A stretch of 64,000 nt of DNA from Thuidium tamariscinum. Lineage: Eukaryota > Streptophyta > Bryopsida > Hypnales > Thuidiaceae. The position numbers were made by a program, and so were the translations under genes. Shown here one piece after another: positions 37,743 to 49,940 of this stretch. A model generated the notes under the pieces. That model ran no database searches, was not told the DNA's origin, and was given only the letters and a program-made list of their open reading frames with translations. The stretch covers positions 11,038,501 through 11,102,500 of the forward strand of contig OX344755.2 in assembly GCA_947034885.2 (NCBI GenBank), read 5' to 3'. The stretch's first letter is position 1. Each line of letters starts with the position of its first letter.

Positions 37743-37959
37743 TCCTGTAAGGACGGGTTGGTCTTTGTGGAAATCATACTTGTTGAAACCATAGGGATCA
37801 TCTACTTGAAAATTTTCAAAAATATTCATTGGAGACCAAACGACTATTCATGACCTCACCTTTTTGCACAAAATCCCAAGAATGAACAAATGCAATTCTA
37901 TCTTACAAGAATTTTTTGTTATCCATTGGACACTAAGTATCCATAGCAACCTTATATGG
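37743..37959. mobile_element. TTAA element, CCCTGTAAGGAC family (217 bp)
   Basis: TTAA (37739-37742) then TCCTGTAAGGACGGG; right end CCTTATATGG then TTAC. The interior matches 3465-3686 and 33374-33598. An inverted partial copy precedes it at about 37365-37535. Confidence 0.65.
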
Positions 37960-38100
37960 TTACAAGGATGAATTTCACAAAATAGAGAACATAAGTGAGA
38001 ACTTCCGTGCACACGGGAACAATTAACAAGTTCATAATTTGTTGAGGTGTGGCATTTGAGTTAGTGGCACTTCCTGGTGCCCTTCTTGGCTTCAATACTA

Positions 38101-38187
38101 CTCCTATACCACTGAAAGCTTCCCAAATTCTTCTCACAAAGACTGTAAATGAACCTAATTAGGAAGCTTTTAGTGGGACAGAGGGAG
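38101..38187. mobile_element. Stowaway MITE, left member of an inverted pair (87 bp)
   Basis: TA then CTCCTATACCACTGAAAGCTT at the left (decayed); AAGCTTTTAGTGGGACAGAGGGAG then TA at the right. In reverse complement it aligns along its whole length with 38436-38525. Confidence 0.8.
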
Positions 38188-38189
38188 TA

Positions 38190-38433
38190 AAAGTTTTTGA
38201 TGCGGGTTTAGGGTTTTGCAACAGTTGCATTGCTTTATCAAGTTCTGAAGGCAAGGATTGTGCATTGGAGCTGCTGTTGCCATTGCGTTTATCAGTTTCT
38301 TTTTGAAGTGAATTTGTGAGTGCAAGCATTGTCGTTGCATTCTCAAGGTAAGACAGCTCTTCCTTCAATTGCTTCTTCGTTATCACACCCACTACTGAGC
38401 AGTGCAGTGCTTCTGTTGCGATCAGGAGTAACT
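38190..38433 (-). pseudogene. Orphan coding-like fragment between two inverted Stowaway MITEs
   Basis: The minus frame is open across the whole interval and reads as protein: it contains GVITKKQLKEELSYLENA (Lys/Glu-rich helix) then SLPSELDKAMQLLQNPKP, about 80 residues in all. Composition is unlike the surrounding AT-rich spacer. There is no credible start codon context, no splice partner nearby and no stop before the MITE. I do not recognise the parent gene. It could be a captured or retro-copied exon of a host gene. Confidence 0.5.
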
Positions 38434-38435
38434 TA

Positions 38436-38525
38436 CTCCCTCTGTCCCACTAAAAGCTTCCTAATTAGGCTGATTTACAATCTTTACAGGAAGAATTTGG
38501 GAAGTTTTTAGTGGGACAGAGGGAG
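38436..38525. mobile_element. Stowaway MITE, right member of the pair (90 bp)
   Basis: TA then CTCCCTCTGTCCCACTAAAAG; right end TTTTTAGTGGGACAGAGGGAG then TA. The ends match the plant Stowaway (Tc1/mariner) consensus very well, and the TA duplication is intact. Confidence 0.9.
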
Positions 38526-38591
38526 TATATGTTTTCTTTTTGGAACAAGGCAACATTAAATCTGCTCAATAGTAAAGATCAGTTCTTGTAC

Positions 38592-38973
38592 GGTGGAAAC
38601 ACCCAAAACCGTCCAAATAAGGAATTCAGCATAGGTGGAGGCAACTTTTTCTGAAAATGATATTTTTCTAGTATTAGCGAGTGAAAATCATGAATATTAA
38701 AAAAAATTTAATTTTTTGGAATCAGTATGTAATTTCTATAAATTTTCAAAGTGTTGGCTCCCTAAACCACTAGAACTGTCCTATAGGTGTACCCTAAACT
38801 TAACTCTGATGAAATCAGTTGTCAATGAATGAAAATCATACATGTGTCTTACAACTGCATCAGCAAATTAGAATTAAACATTTGTCGGACACCTTAATGA
38901 ATGCTTATGGACAGATTTAGTGGTATTCTAGGGTCCAGGAATATGTACAGGGACGGAAATGGGTGTTTCTCCC
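38592..38973. mobile_element. Family A TIR element, copy 2 (inverted relative to copy 1)
   Basis: GGAAACACCCAAAACCGTCCA at the left and GACGGAAATGGGTGTTTCTCCC at the right correspond, in reverse complement, to 5093-5476. The internal alignment is continuous and the lengths agree within a few bases. Confidence 0.7.
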
Positions 38974-39413
38974 TTACTCCCAAAAGACAAATGAAAGAAA
39001 TAAAGAAAGCATTGAAGTGTCGAATTGCAAATTCACAAGTAAGCTTTACTTCTTCAGTATATAAGGTCTCAACTAATTTCCTTTTTTCCACCCTCCTACT
39101 TTCATATCGCCTTTGTTATATTGTTATGTATTCATCAACTTATCAGATATTGATATTCATAGATCTTGTATATATATAGTAATACAGTAATCTTATTATA
39201 ATCTTGAACATAGTAATATGACATCAAAATTGTTGTACTCAGTCCGGAGCAGTAATTACTGAAGAGATTTATGTGTTATCACTCAAAAATAGCAAAGCTG
39301 ATGTTAAATTTTTTTTGCACTAGCAAAATGTCAGAATCAATTTCATTATTGACACCCATTTGAACGTCTTTTCCAAAGATCTTCAAATGGGTGTCCCTAT
39401 GGTTCTGGTGTTA

Positions 39414-39544
39414 GAGCATCCCCATGCCTGCTCTTCAAAGCAACACTCTAAACATTTTGAACCACTGATCTTCCTTGTCAGAAGAAGATCAATGGTCCAG
39501 AATGCTTGAAGTGCGACATTTGAAGAGTAAGCATGGGGATGCTC
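39414..39544. mobile_element. MITE (131 bp) with GAGCATCCCCATGC ends, TTA target
   Basis: TTA then GAGCATCCCCATGCCTGCTC; right end TAAGCATGGGGATGCTC then TTA. The 3 bp duplication and TIR point to a PIF/Harbinger-type element of the same family as 18301-20465. Confidence 0.8.
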
Positions 39545-40030
39545 TTATTGAAGTTGAAGGTGATAAAGCCTGACATTGAGTTTGAAAAGGACACAATGGG
39601 AACCATACAAAAGATATGCATGAGGGACAACAAAGTTGAGCTTGTAAAGAACCAAACTCGTAGTTGGGCAGTAAGGTGGGTACACCTAAAATGGCCACTT
39701 ATTCTTACTGTGCCTAGTTCCTGTCATCATGCTGTTCAGATTTTTATAAAGTCTTGTTGGCAAGTGAAAACATGTTCCAACTTACCAAGAAACATAGGAT
39801 TTGGATACTGTATGCAAAAGTTATTAACGGTCAAAGTCTACTTCTGAAATGGCCATCTATAGCTTGGATACATGATTGATTTCGGAAATGTATAAACGGT
39901 GTAGATGGCACTTTAAGGTCAGGTGCCATTTTGGGTGCACCCACCTTAATAAGAATGGAAACTCCATGACTATGATTTGACTACCCATTTTGTTGTGCCA
40001 AGATGACTATTTGTTCTTTGTGTGTTTTAA

Positions 40031-40894
40031 CCCCTAATTGCCCAATTGCCCAATTGCCCATATATAGTCCATCTAAAATTTCAAGCCCATTTTTGTGTGG
40101 GTAATTAAATTCTTTTGATTGTTAAATTTTTTTTTTTGGGGGGGGGGGGGGGGGGGGCAGTTTTGAAGGTCAACTAATGAAAACTTTTTATTTTTCACTC
40201 AAACAAGTACATATTTGAATATTGGGAGGTCTTCAAAAGCATGTGTACTGTAAGTGGAGTGTAAATCTTGCCAATTTTACTTCATTTCCCAGCTTTATGC
40301 AAAGCTTGGCAATTTCACTTGATTTGAGAATTGAGATCTAAGAGATTGTACAACACTTTGCCATTTGCTTTGAGAATGGTCCCTATGAAAAGTTTAGAGT
40401 CTTTTTGTGATTTTCACCATTGAAAATTTCAACATGCAAGTGTTGATTTGAATTTATTTGCAATTTCTACTTATAAAAGAAAATTGCATTTCCACAATTG
40501 CAAGGTGGATTGTGTAATGAGTTTGATTTTTTTCGCATGTGAAATTATGTTTTTTGGAAGTGCATTTTAGTGTGTAAACACTCTTTGTAGTTGTTCATGT
40601 TACCTCCAATTCCAAAAGAAATTTATATGCAAATTTTTAAAACATTGTGGAAAAGACAACATACTAAAAGTAAAAAATGTACATTTCTCTTGGTATAATC
40701 TTACAACTCCTATCAAATATTGCACTCAAAATTAGTATACATACTAGTAAATAAGCTCTGTAAATATCTATGCAATTAGATTTGAAAAAAACAAACAATT
40801 TGCTTCATCAATTTGCTTCATCAAGGATAACTACAAATCAATGTTCTTTTTTTATAGTGAGAAACACACTTGGAAAGGCTTAGGCATTTAGGGG
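40031..40894. mobile_element. TTAA-bounded element, CCCCTAAATGCC family (864 bp)
   Basis: TTAA (40027-40030) then CCCCTAATTGCC; right end GGCATTTAGGGG then TTAA (40895-40898). A short tandem (CCCAATTG, three units) follows the left end. A decayed inverted copy lies at about 10590-11345. It contains the G20 tract. Confidence 0.75.
40138..40157 (+). repeat. G20 homopolymer preceded by T11
   Basis: Twenty consecutive G follow eleven T. Such a tract can form G-quadruplexes and is prone to slippage; the exact length may be a sequencing or assembly estimate. Confidence 0.85.
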
Positions 40895-42467
40895 TTAAGA
40901 AACACAAAGATTACATTTTGTAACACTCAGGTACTGCATAGGGTAGGTTTTTATTTCACTATTTCTATAAAAGTTGAACCATTTTTTTAGATGATTGAAA
41001 ATAGGTTGAATTCATTGTGAACCTTCTCTTTAATTTATTCTCAATTTTATGAAATTGTGAATTTTTTTTTCTTCATCATTGACCTGTTTTCATAATGGAT
41101 TTTCTACACAAATGAAAACAAAAAATTGTATTGTAGGACCACCAATCTTTCATAATAATGTTATGCATTGATCATAATGTGCAAAGTTACACATAATAAT
41201 ATATGTGTTATAGTGCAAAGCAAAAATGAAGTTATTGAATCTTCAATGACTTCTTCAAGTAATATATTGATTATCCCCTAAATCAATGTATTGACACTAA
41301 TCTTTACTTTACACAAATAGTATTCGGAAAACTTGATGCATTTCTTGATCCTTATAGTTCAAGCTCCCCTTTGCATTCAACAATTCACTTATCACCCTTC
41401 CACCCTTGTATCTTTGCCTACAGTTCATGTTTATGTTCTAGGTATGTTTATGAAATTTTTCTTTTTTGTTTGATGACTCGAATTTTTTTCACTACTTGTT
41501 TTGTTATTTATCTCATTGATGACAATTTTTTTTTCTTTTCCTTTGTTTACTTCTAATCTTTGCTTCTATTATGATTGGAATTCTTGAGGTTTTTAGGTTT
41601 AAAACATGATTGTAGATCAGATTGTAGGTTTAGGCTTATTTTACTACGATACATTGATTAAGGATTTTGGATTCAAAGGTTAGAATTCTCATTGCAATTA
41701 GATACTACTATGGAGATTGAAATGCAATTCTATGTACACATTTTTTATTATAATATTTTTGATGTGTGAATTGTCAAATTAAATTATGTTTTTGATTTCT
41801 TATTGTATCATGTATTTTTTTAACCAATTTTCTTATCAATTCATGTTTACTATTGCATTGTAAAAATAAAATCATCAAAATGTGTATACATTTCATAGGG
41901 TGATTACTTTTTGTTTAATGTTAAGTTTTTCGTATTGTATATTCATTCATAAGAAGACTTATCATAGGCATTTGAAATGAAATTGATGAATTGTGATTAT
42001 AGTTTTTGGAGTTGAAGAATATTGACTTTTTAAACATCATAAGTTATGTACTATAATTTTGAAGCTTCAAACATTGTGATAATTTTTTTTTGTCAAAATA
42101 TAAACTATCAAAGTGTCAAAAAAAAGATTTAGAGCACTATAGAAGGAATTTGACATTTTAATTATTTCCAAAATTAGTTATTTCCAATACACATTGCTAT
42201 AGAGTTTTGAATTATTGAATAATTATTAATTTCAATAATTATACTAATTGATATATAGATATAGATATAGATTTCAATAATAAAAGTATATAAAAACAAT
42301 GATTTTTGTATGTGTGATTGCAATTGTCATCTCATATGGATCTGAAGGCATTGGACATGTTTCAAAGGTCTTTGAGGCCTCTTCATTATTTTATATTTTT
42401 TTGGGTGTAATGGATATTGTTTTTAAGAAAAGAAGTACCCTAGATGCACACTTCAACCATGCTTTAA

Positions 42468-42792
42468 CCCCTAAAGGATTAACATGGTTTTGACAATGGA
42501 GGTTTTCAATCAATTCTACCACTTTGATATTTTTTTGCACATAGATGTAATTAAATTTTTTAATTTTAACCATACAAAAGTAAAGATTACTATATCTAAT
42601 ATGCATGGAATTAATTGTAGAAAATTTTAACCATTAGATCTGTAGATTATAACAATTTTTAATTGAGATTTGTAAACTTCTTTTTCTACAAGATCTTATT
42701 TTACAAAATATTGAGATTTGTTTCACCCTTCTGAGAAATTGCCATTGAAAACTTTGAAGAGGACACATTACGTCCTCTTAATCCTTTAGGGA
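42468..42792. mobile_element. TTAA-bounded element, CCCTAAAGGATTAA ends (325 bp)
   Basis: TTAA (42464-42467) then CCCCTAAAGGATTAAC; right end TTAATCCTTTAGGGA then TTAA (42793-42796). The inverted repeat is 14 of 14 after the first base. Its interior is unlike the other families. Confidence 0.8.
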
Positions 42793-42990
42793 TTAAAGTA
42801 TTACTATGTGATAGCTCATTATCCTTCAACTACATTTGTAAAGTGTGTTTTAAATAATTCTTTTGAAATTCGATATTGTTGGCAATTCAACTTTTATTTT
42901 CAACTTATACTTCTTTGAAGTTGATTGGTTTATGTGACAAAGTTTGCCATACAATAGAGGAGATTTCATAGTCTCAAGCAATTGTATTAA

Positions 42991-43212
42991 CCCTGTAAGG
43001 ACGCCGCGCACTAGAATAGTCCGATGAATGACAAGGGATTCTCCCATGTAGGACAGAAATGCAATCATTCACCCTCGGTTTTAGGAGTGGAAAGTAGAGA
43101 TTTTCTACAATTCTTTGACTTCAATTTAGTTTTTTTGAATATTTTATTATCAACAATTTCCATGGTTTTAGAAATGCTGAATTCCACAGGGACCCATTGC
43201 GTCCTTACAGAG
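42991..43212. mobile_element. TTAA-bounded element, CCCTGTAAGGAC family (222 bp, inverted)
   Basis: TTAA (42987-42990) then CCCTGTAAGGACGCC; right end GCGTCCTTACAGAG then TTAA (43213-43216). The interior is the reverse complement of the 3465-3686 type. Confidence 0.8.
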
Positions 43213-44309
43213 TTAAAGTGTATTTGTACTTGGTGTTAGAAGTGATGTTTGCAATATAAATTTGGTCCACGAATAGGTTTAAATTTGGTCTTATGTGACT
43301 TATGGGTCATTTGAGTTTGTCTACATGGATTTGTTATAGTTTGTTGAACTCCTAGGGTTGAAAGCTCATTGGTCAAGTATACTTGTACAGAAAATTGAGA
43401 TTTGGAAAAGTCAATTGAACCATCATCTAACATAGTAATGAATGGTATATTTCTATAATAGTCACATAAAGCTAAATATTTTATTTAAGATTCCCTAAAA
43501 GCAAATAAACTTTGATTTGGGAAAAAAAAATCAAATTCAAGAGCTACCCTAAAGTCTGAAGTGATAGTTGACATCTCAAACAAGTCGCAACAACTTATAG
43601 CATATTTTGATCCATTTGAAACAATTAATTCTCAATCTTCAAAAAGTAACATAATACACTCATGTTCATCATTTCAATAGATGTGCAATTAGTTTAAGCA
43701 TCATCCAAACACACTAAGAATTTGAAGCAAGGCGACCTAGAGTCAAATATCAATCAAAATTAGTAAAATCTGAACTTTCTCTAAAGTAGATCTTCCTCAA
43801 GTTTAGGAATTTATCACCCTCAAAAGATTATCACCAACACAAGTAAAATGAATACACAGAATCCTTAATACAATTCCTAAACACAAGAATTATGTAGTTT
43901 AGCATCAAACAACAAGCATTGCATTAGAGAATTGAGAATTAAGCACTATATGAGATAGGCAAGAAGATGAATATGCCAAAAATGCCAAGGTGAATATGCC
44001 AAAAAGTTGGGAAGTTCCAAAAATAGAGTGTCCATAAAGGGCAACTTCACAACCCTTTATCCAAGCAACAATCAATCTAGAATGAAGTAAGGCCTAAACA
44101 AGGTGAATTGCTCAATTGGGTGTTTACAACATCTCACTACGCAAAGCACTAACATTTGTCATTCATAAAATAGAAACACACCACAATGAACACACAATAT
44201 GAGAGAATCATAAAATGATACTTATTCAAAGATTTCTCCTATTTCTAAGGTAAATGTAGCCAAAACCAACAAATTGAGAAAATTGACACTATTTTGAGAA
44301 ATTCTACAT

Positions 44310-44600
44310 TCAAGAAGGACTAACTTCGTGACGGGGTTGGGGATACTGAAGTGTGAAACCCATTCGAGGGTGGAACTTTACTGAGAAAACACCCGAAGGC
44401 AGTTCCACACCCAAGGCCAGGAGGAGAGGACAACGAGACAGACACCCAGAGGCTGGAGGAAGACAAAAAAAACAAGCGGCCGAAGCGAGAGCCCCAGCGG
44501 GAGCGAGAGAACGAAAACTCAAGGCCCCGAGGTGAGACGACAAAGGAGCAAAGACACCCACCGGCAGAAATGTCCAATCAGGAACCCAATGAGGCAAAGG
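44310..44600. other. GC-rich island of unknown origin
   Basis: About 270 bp with far higher GC and a purine-rich plus strand sits in AT-rich DNA, 0.9 kb from the RPL27A 3' end. Frames are open on both strands over 60-95 codons (44310-44597 minus, 44353-44535 plus), as expected for stop-poor GC-rich sequence. I recognise no protein. It could be a gene remnant or transferred organellar DNA. Confidence 0.35.
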
Positions 44601-45457
44601 AGAAACAAAGGAGAGGATTTGAGGATACTGAAGAGATATTTTTTACAGATTTTAGGCATCCCTGTCCTCATCATTCATGCTCATATTTCATGGATGTCAC
44701 TGGAATATAACAATTCTTACACCAGTTATTACACCAGTTACCAAGCTCGACGCTTCTAACAGTGCAATCTAAAGTGGCGCCCCTTTGCTATTGTCGCAAG
44801 TTGTCCTCAGAGACTTGGACTCACAACTACCTGTACCATTCCTTTTATGACAAGATACCCACTAAATAGTCTGATCAAGCACATGGTAACACAAAACTTA
44901 AAGTGGAAAATGCAGTAGTTCAATCGTTCTTCAAAAATGTGTTAAATCTAACGTAAATTGTCACAACCTAAAATGTTACTACCAAATAAACAAAAGTATA
45001 ATGTAAACATGACACAATTGGTAACCTAAACCTAATTGATGGTTGGAAATTCTCTAGGGGCGGACACTATACCATTCGGTAGTTAGTTAGGCTCTCCCGG
45101 AAGCAAACCCTAAATTCGAGCCCTAAAACTTCAACTCCGACAAATAAAATCCGTTACTGATACGTAAAGAAAAAAAATAGACGACGCCGATTGGATTAAA
45201 TACTGACCAGCAGGAAGAGGGGAGGGATGACTCACTGTACAAAATGCTGTGGCGACCCTTAAGCACAACAAACAGGAACAGTGAAAGTCTTGAAGGAAGC
45301 TGGAATGCAATAATCAAAGAAACCTCAGATGCAGAGTGAAACAAGAACACGAGGTCTCTGTGAATTAGAGCTTCCATTTTAGAGGAAGCCACGATGCACC
45401 ACAACAAAGCATCATCAGCTCTGCTTAAAACCCTAATCCAAGGTCCGATGTCAAACC

Positions 45458-45898
45458 CTAAGCAGTCAAAATGACCGCACCCCCGGCCTCCTTGATCTTC
45501 TTCTCAGCCAGCTTGGAGAAGAACTTGGCCTTCACGACTATCGGCTGCGTCGGCAAGTCACCCTTTCCGAGAACCTTGAAGTACCCGTGCTGAGTGACGT
45601 CCAAGAGAGGAGCGCTGCTGTCTCCATTCGCCTTCTCCTTCACGGCCGCCGGCACCAAAGACCACAGCTTATCAATGTTGACAATAGGGCAGTGGAATTT
45701 GTTCATTGTCTTGTGGAAGTACCTCATACCGACTTTGCCAAAGTATCCAGGATGGTACTTGTCGAAGAGAATCCGGTGGTGATGCATACCTCCGGCATTA
45801 CCACGACCTCCAGGATGCTTGCGGTGCTTGCCCACACGCCCGTGCCCGGCGCTCACGTGTCCCCTTTTCTTCCTGTTCTTCTTCAGTCGGGTCGTCAT
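45458..45898 (-). CDS. RPL27A: 60S ribosomal protein L27a (uL15)
   Basis: An intact, intronless 146-codon gene. It begins [20 protein letters not shown] and ends [14 protein letters not shown], the usual plant length and ends for cytosolic uL15. The Gly/His/Arg-rich N-terminal segment (residues 8-45: [24 protein letters not shown] then MHHHRILF) is the rRNA-binding extension. The globular part follows, with [15 protein letters not shown] and [14 protein letters not shown]. It is a core component of the large cytosolic subunit. I chose the ATG at 45898 because the protein family starts with MTTR; an in-frame ATG 25 codons upstream (45973) would add residues absent from the family. No disruption is visible, so it is probably functional, although an intronless copy could in principle be a retrogene. 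Confidence 0.97.
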   Translation of the reverse strand: MTTRLKKNRKKRGHVSAGHGRVGKHRKHPGGRGNAGGMHHHRILFDKYHPGYFGKVGMRYFHKTMNKFHCPIVNIDKLWSLVPAAVKEKANGDSSAPLLDVTQHGYFKVLGKGDLPTQPIVVKAKFFSKLAEKKIKEAGGAVILTA

Positions 45899-48212
45899 GG
45901 TCACTTTCCTGGCGTTCTCTTTCGGAGCTCCTCCGAGAAAACCACAGGAAAGCAAACAAAGAGACCGATGCAATACAGAACCTCAGCATTTGTGAGCTCC
46001 GAGCCCTAATTTTCTGTCGGACGGCCTAGATCCATCCCGCGATGGCACCGCATCCAAGCCGTCCACAGTCTGCAATGGATATCTACGGCTTCGATTACGA
46101 ATTTGAATGAATGAAAAACGTCTGACATTCGTCAACCCTCCAATCCATACCTTCCATCCATCCCTGGGGAATGAGCCTAGAGTGTGGAGCTTAAAATATA
46201 AAATGTAGGTGTGGTGAGCCTTGACATTGTTTTAGAGGTGATTCTTTATAGTATAAATATCCTAAGAAAGTGTAGATAGGCATTAGAAAACCATTGAAGG
46301 TACCCTATTACATAAGACATCTTATAAATAATGTTATACATAGGTATATTGTAACCACAGAAGGTGGTTTACACTCCATGCTCCCACTCTATGATTATAT
46401 ATTAACAATGCTTGTTTCATAGCATTTGGACCTATGGTGTTAAATATATTAAAATTTGAAGTTTTCAAGAATTAGGATACTAGAAAATTATTTTTATTTT
46501 TATTTTTAATGAGGTTAAAGAAGTCCTTACCGTTACTTTTGACATCACAATGGCTATGGCAATAGTAGAGAGCACTCTAATCCATACCTTAAGTTAGGTA
46601 GTTTGTTTTGTTTATTTGCATCATTTTGTTGTGTTTTTATAGCATTGGAGAGCTTTCAATAAGAAGAGGTGAAAGAGCTTTGTTTAATGACGTTTTGACC
46701 TATAGTGTCAAAGTTATAGAGTTTTAAATTTTTTGTGAATTAAAAAATTATTTTTAATTCTAATTTGGTTGTAGCTATAGAAAATGGCACACTAATCCAA
46801 ACCTTAAGTTAGGCTATTTATTTTATTTGTTATGTTTTCTACATTGAGATCTTTAGGATTATACGTCTCTTAGTCATATTATTGATTTTGTTGGAAAGCT
46901 CTTAGCAAGGAGGGGGGAATTAGCTTTGTTTTGTGGTATTTAGACCTATAATGTGAAAGATATTGAATTTTGAAGTTTTTTAATGATTAAAAACTTAGAA
47001 AATTACTTTCACTTCTATTTTGATTGTGACAATGGTACAAGGCACACTAGTAGTTTGATGAAATCCAATATCTTGCAATACCATTCATATTAAGCAATTC
47101 TACACACTCTTGCATAGAACCAACACATGAGACTATTTTTAATATATTGGCTAATGAAGTATATATATATTTAAATATGTTTGGATATATTATGAAATTT
47201 TGAAAGTCAACTTCATGAAGTATCCTAAATTGTTTCCTTCATGTACACATTTTGACTATTTTTGAACTACTTGGATGTACATATTTTCAAGATTGATTTA
47301 TAGTTTAAGTTCATTTTAAGTACTTCTACCTTAATAATTGATTTTAAGGACTTCTATCTAAATAAACATTGGTTTGAGTCATACTCATTTTTATTTACAT
47401 TAGTTTCATGATTTCTTGTTTGACTTTATTAAAAGTAAAAGAAATGTTTAAGAAAAAGTCAAGTATCATCATTACCCAAAAAAAAAATTTGAAACATCAT
47501 ATTAGTGTTACAAAATTTGATTCAAATCATGTGAAATTATCTTAAGAGATTTTTCAATAGAAAGAAAAGAGCCAATATAGAATTGTTTCAATTCTACATT
47601 GGATTTTTCAAAATTATATTGTTATGACATTGTAACATTGATCCCATTATAGTCTCAAGCAACATCTTGGTACATTGATGCATGCTTAAGTTTTTACACA
47701 AATTTAGCAATTGGTCACCTAAAATTGAGATCCATTTGTCAATCTTGTAAAGAAACTATAAATCGTTTAGAATCTTCACATGATTTTATTGACTTTTATA
47801 ATTTGCTAATGAGAAGGTCTTCTTATTATTTCAAATTTTTACAAAATAAACACAACTAATAACTATATAATTTGAGAGAGAATGGATCTAAAAGAACATA
47901 TGACAAGTCACTAATATTTGTATACAACTATACTTTTCAATATCATCTATATTGAAATGTGCCACTAAAATAATATAAACCAAAAGTTCAATATATACAA
48001 TACTTGGTTTAATTTTGGAACTACTATTGTAAAAACCTTGGTATGAACAATCAATCGATCAACAAATTCATCATCTATGAGTTAACTTTGTTACTCTAAT
48101 AAATGGTTGGTTTAATTATATCCATTGAGTTGTACTTTAACCTCTATATGCCTGAAGTGTCATATTTCAGTGTCAACAATAGCTAGAAGATAAAGAAAAT
48201 CTTACAAGTGTA

Positions 48213-48988
48213 CTCCCTCCACCCTAAAATGATCTTTTGGTTGGACAAAATGTTTTGGATCAAGGTTCATAATAATGCTATTTTAATCCATTTTGAGTCG
48301 TAAATAGAGTTTGGTGTACTCCTCTCATCTTGAAATTATGAGTTTTGGAGTTGTTTCCAAGGTGTAGTTTCCAAGTACCAAAAAATAGAATTTCCTCAAT
48401 AATTTCAAAGAGCACCAATAGATAGTTAAATATTTTGAGGTTGTCAATTTTGGTAGGTAGTTAGTATATGCCTAGGACCATGTATAGACCTTTTTTTAAC
48501 AAGAGAAAGGGGTGCTTTAAATATAGTCCTAGTAGTATAGTCTTATAGATAATGACCTTTAAGTAAGGTTTTCAATAAAATTTTACTAAATTGACCATCA
48601 TTTTAGTAAAAAATTTCTAAAAACCTTACTTAAAGGTCATTATTTAAAAGACTATCACTACTAGGACTATCCTTAAAATAATCCTTTTTCTTATAGTGTC
48701 TATTCTACCTTCTACAAAGGCCTAGAGTTCCATTTCTTTTTATTAGGCAACACTCAATGAGATGCCCAAAACAAGAGTGGATAATGTTCATTGACCCTTT
48801 TAGTCATTTCATTTATCTTTCAATTGATGATTGTACAAATAGATAAGGATTTATGTCTTAAAATTGTTTTGATGGTCTTAGAGCTCAATTTGACCAATTG
48901 ACAACATTGATGACAACATGAAACTATAAGATTATTTTAGAACCAAAAAATTAGGGAGAATTAGAAGATCATTTTGAAATGGAAGGAA
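48213..48988. mobile_element. Stowaway-like element with nested hairpin
   Basis: TA then CTCCCTCCACCCTAAAATG; right end AGATCATTTTGAAATGGAAGG then AATA. The left end and next 30 bp match 12821-13171 (TGATCTTTTGGTTGGACAAA). The right end is decayed. A separate palindromic unit (48524-48669) sits within. Confidence 0.55.
48524..48669. mobile_element. Palindromic MITE nested in a Stowaway element
   Basis: Arms of about 50 bp (left TAGTCCTAGTAGTATAGTCT, right a matching AGACTATCACTACTAGGACTA) also share CCTTTAAGTAAGG/CCTTACTTAAAGG. Weaker pairing continues outward to about 48505 and 48690. Confidence 0.7.
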
Positions 48989-49940
48989 TACTATTTTGAA
49001 TTTTTCTGGTGGCATATTCATTAAAGCCATTTCCAAAACACCCAAATTTTGATTTTGAATTTTACAAAAATTTGTTTATTTGCTTATCCCTCAAAAACTA
49101 TACAAATTTACTTAAAGTGTATTTGGTGATAGATTCCCCTATGAATGAAGTCCCTTGATAATTACAAAGTCTCAAGACAAAATCACTTAACCCTGAAAGG
49201 ATAGACTATAACCATTGATTTCAAGCCTTGTTGCTCATCACTCACTTTGTTGCCATTTTGGAAGTAGATATGTATGAAAAAAAATTTAATTTATGTTATA
49301 GAAATGAAATTACATGTCTTCTCTACTTTACAAAAAAAATTAGATTCTTTAGGAAAATCGAATTTTTTGTGAATTTTTTAAGAAAAAGTGAAAAGAAATC
49401 ATATCATATAGAAAATTATCTAAAAAAATCTGAAAATTTCACCACGAGTGAACACTACAATGACAAACATCTTGGTGTTAACTCAATTTCCATGTCATCC
49501 TATAATTAGAATGCAATGGACATTGAAAATACATTCAAAATTCAAATTGCAATAAAATATTCAATATTACAAGTTTTTCTAAAATTTGAATTGGACTAGA
49601 AACTCGAGTAGAGGATCTCCATCTCATTGTTGGACTCAAATTCAAAAAATATAATTTTTGTGGAGAAATTGCAGATTTACACAACTTCTCAAAATTCACT
49701 AAAATGGCATATTTTGCCATTCGTACTTTCTACTCACTTCTCAACTACATGAAAACAAACATTAGTTAAACTAAAAATTCAATTGAATACTCTTTGTAAC
49801 TGAACATGAAAGGCCATTAAAAAAAAGTGGATGAAAAAAATACTTCTAATCTTTTTTTATAGCCCTAGATTGTCATCCAAATGTCACAAATGGCGCTCAT
49901 AGCAATCTAGGGTTAAGAAAGGATTTAGGCACTATGTTAA

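Larger units (their letters stand above)
31920..44309. other. Gene-free, AT-rich repeat region
   Basis: No convincing gene is visible. The block holds several TTAA-bounded elements, a hAT-type MITE, an inverted Stowaway pair, a homopolymer G20 tract and simple AT-rich sequence. The only coding-like stretch is the small frame bracketed by the Stowaway pair (38190-38433). Confidence 0.6.
46100..49940. other. Gene-free AT-rich region
   Basis: No gene is seen. The block holds simple AT-rich sequence, a Stowaway-like element with a nested palindrome, and a possible TTAA element starting at 49188-49203 (CTTAA then CCCTGAAAGGATAG). A short repeat around 46220-46400 resembles tracts at 9370-9490 and 14940-15100. 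Confidence 0.5.

Noticed and set aside
45587-46029. Plus-strand frames of 140 and 107 codons over RPL27A
   Set aside because: Antisense shadows of a clear ribosomal protein gene.
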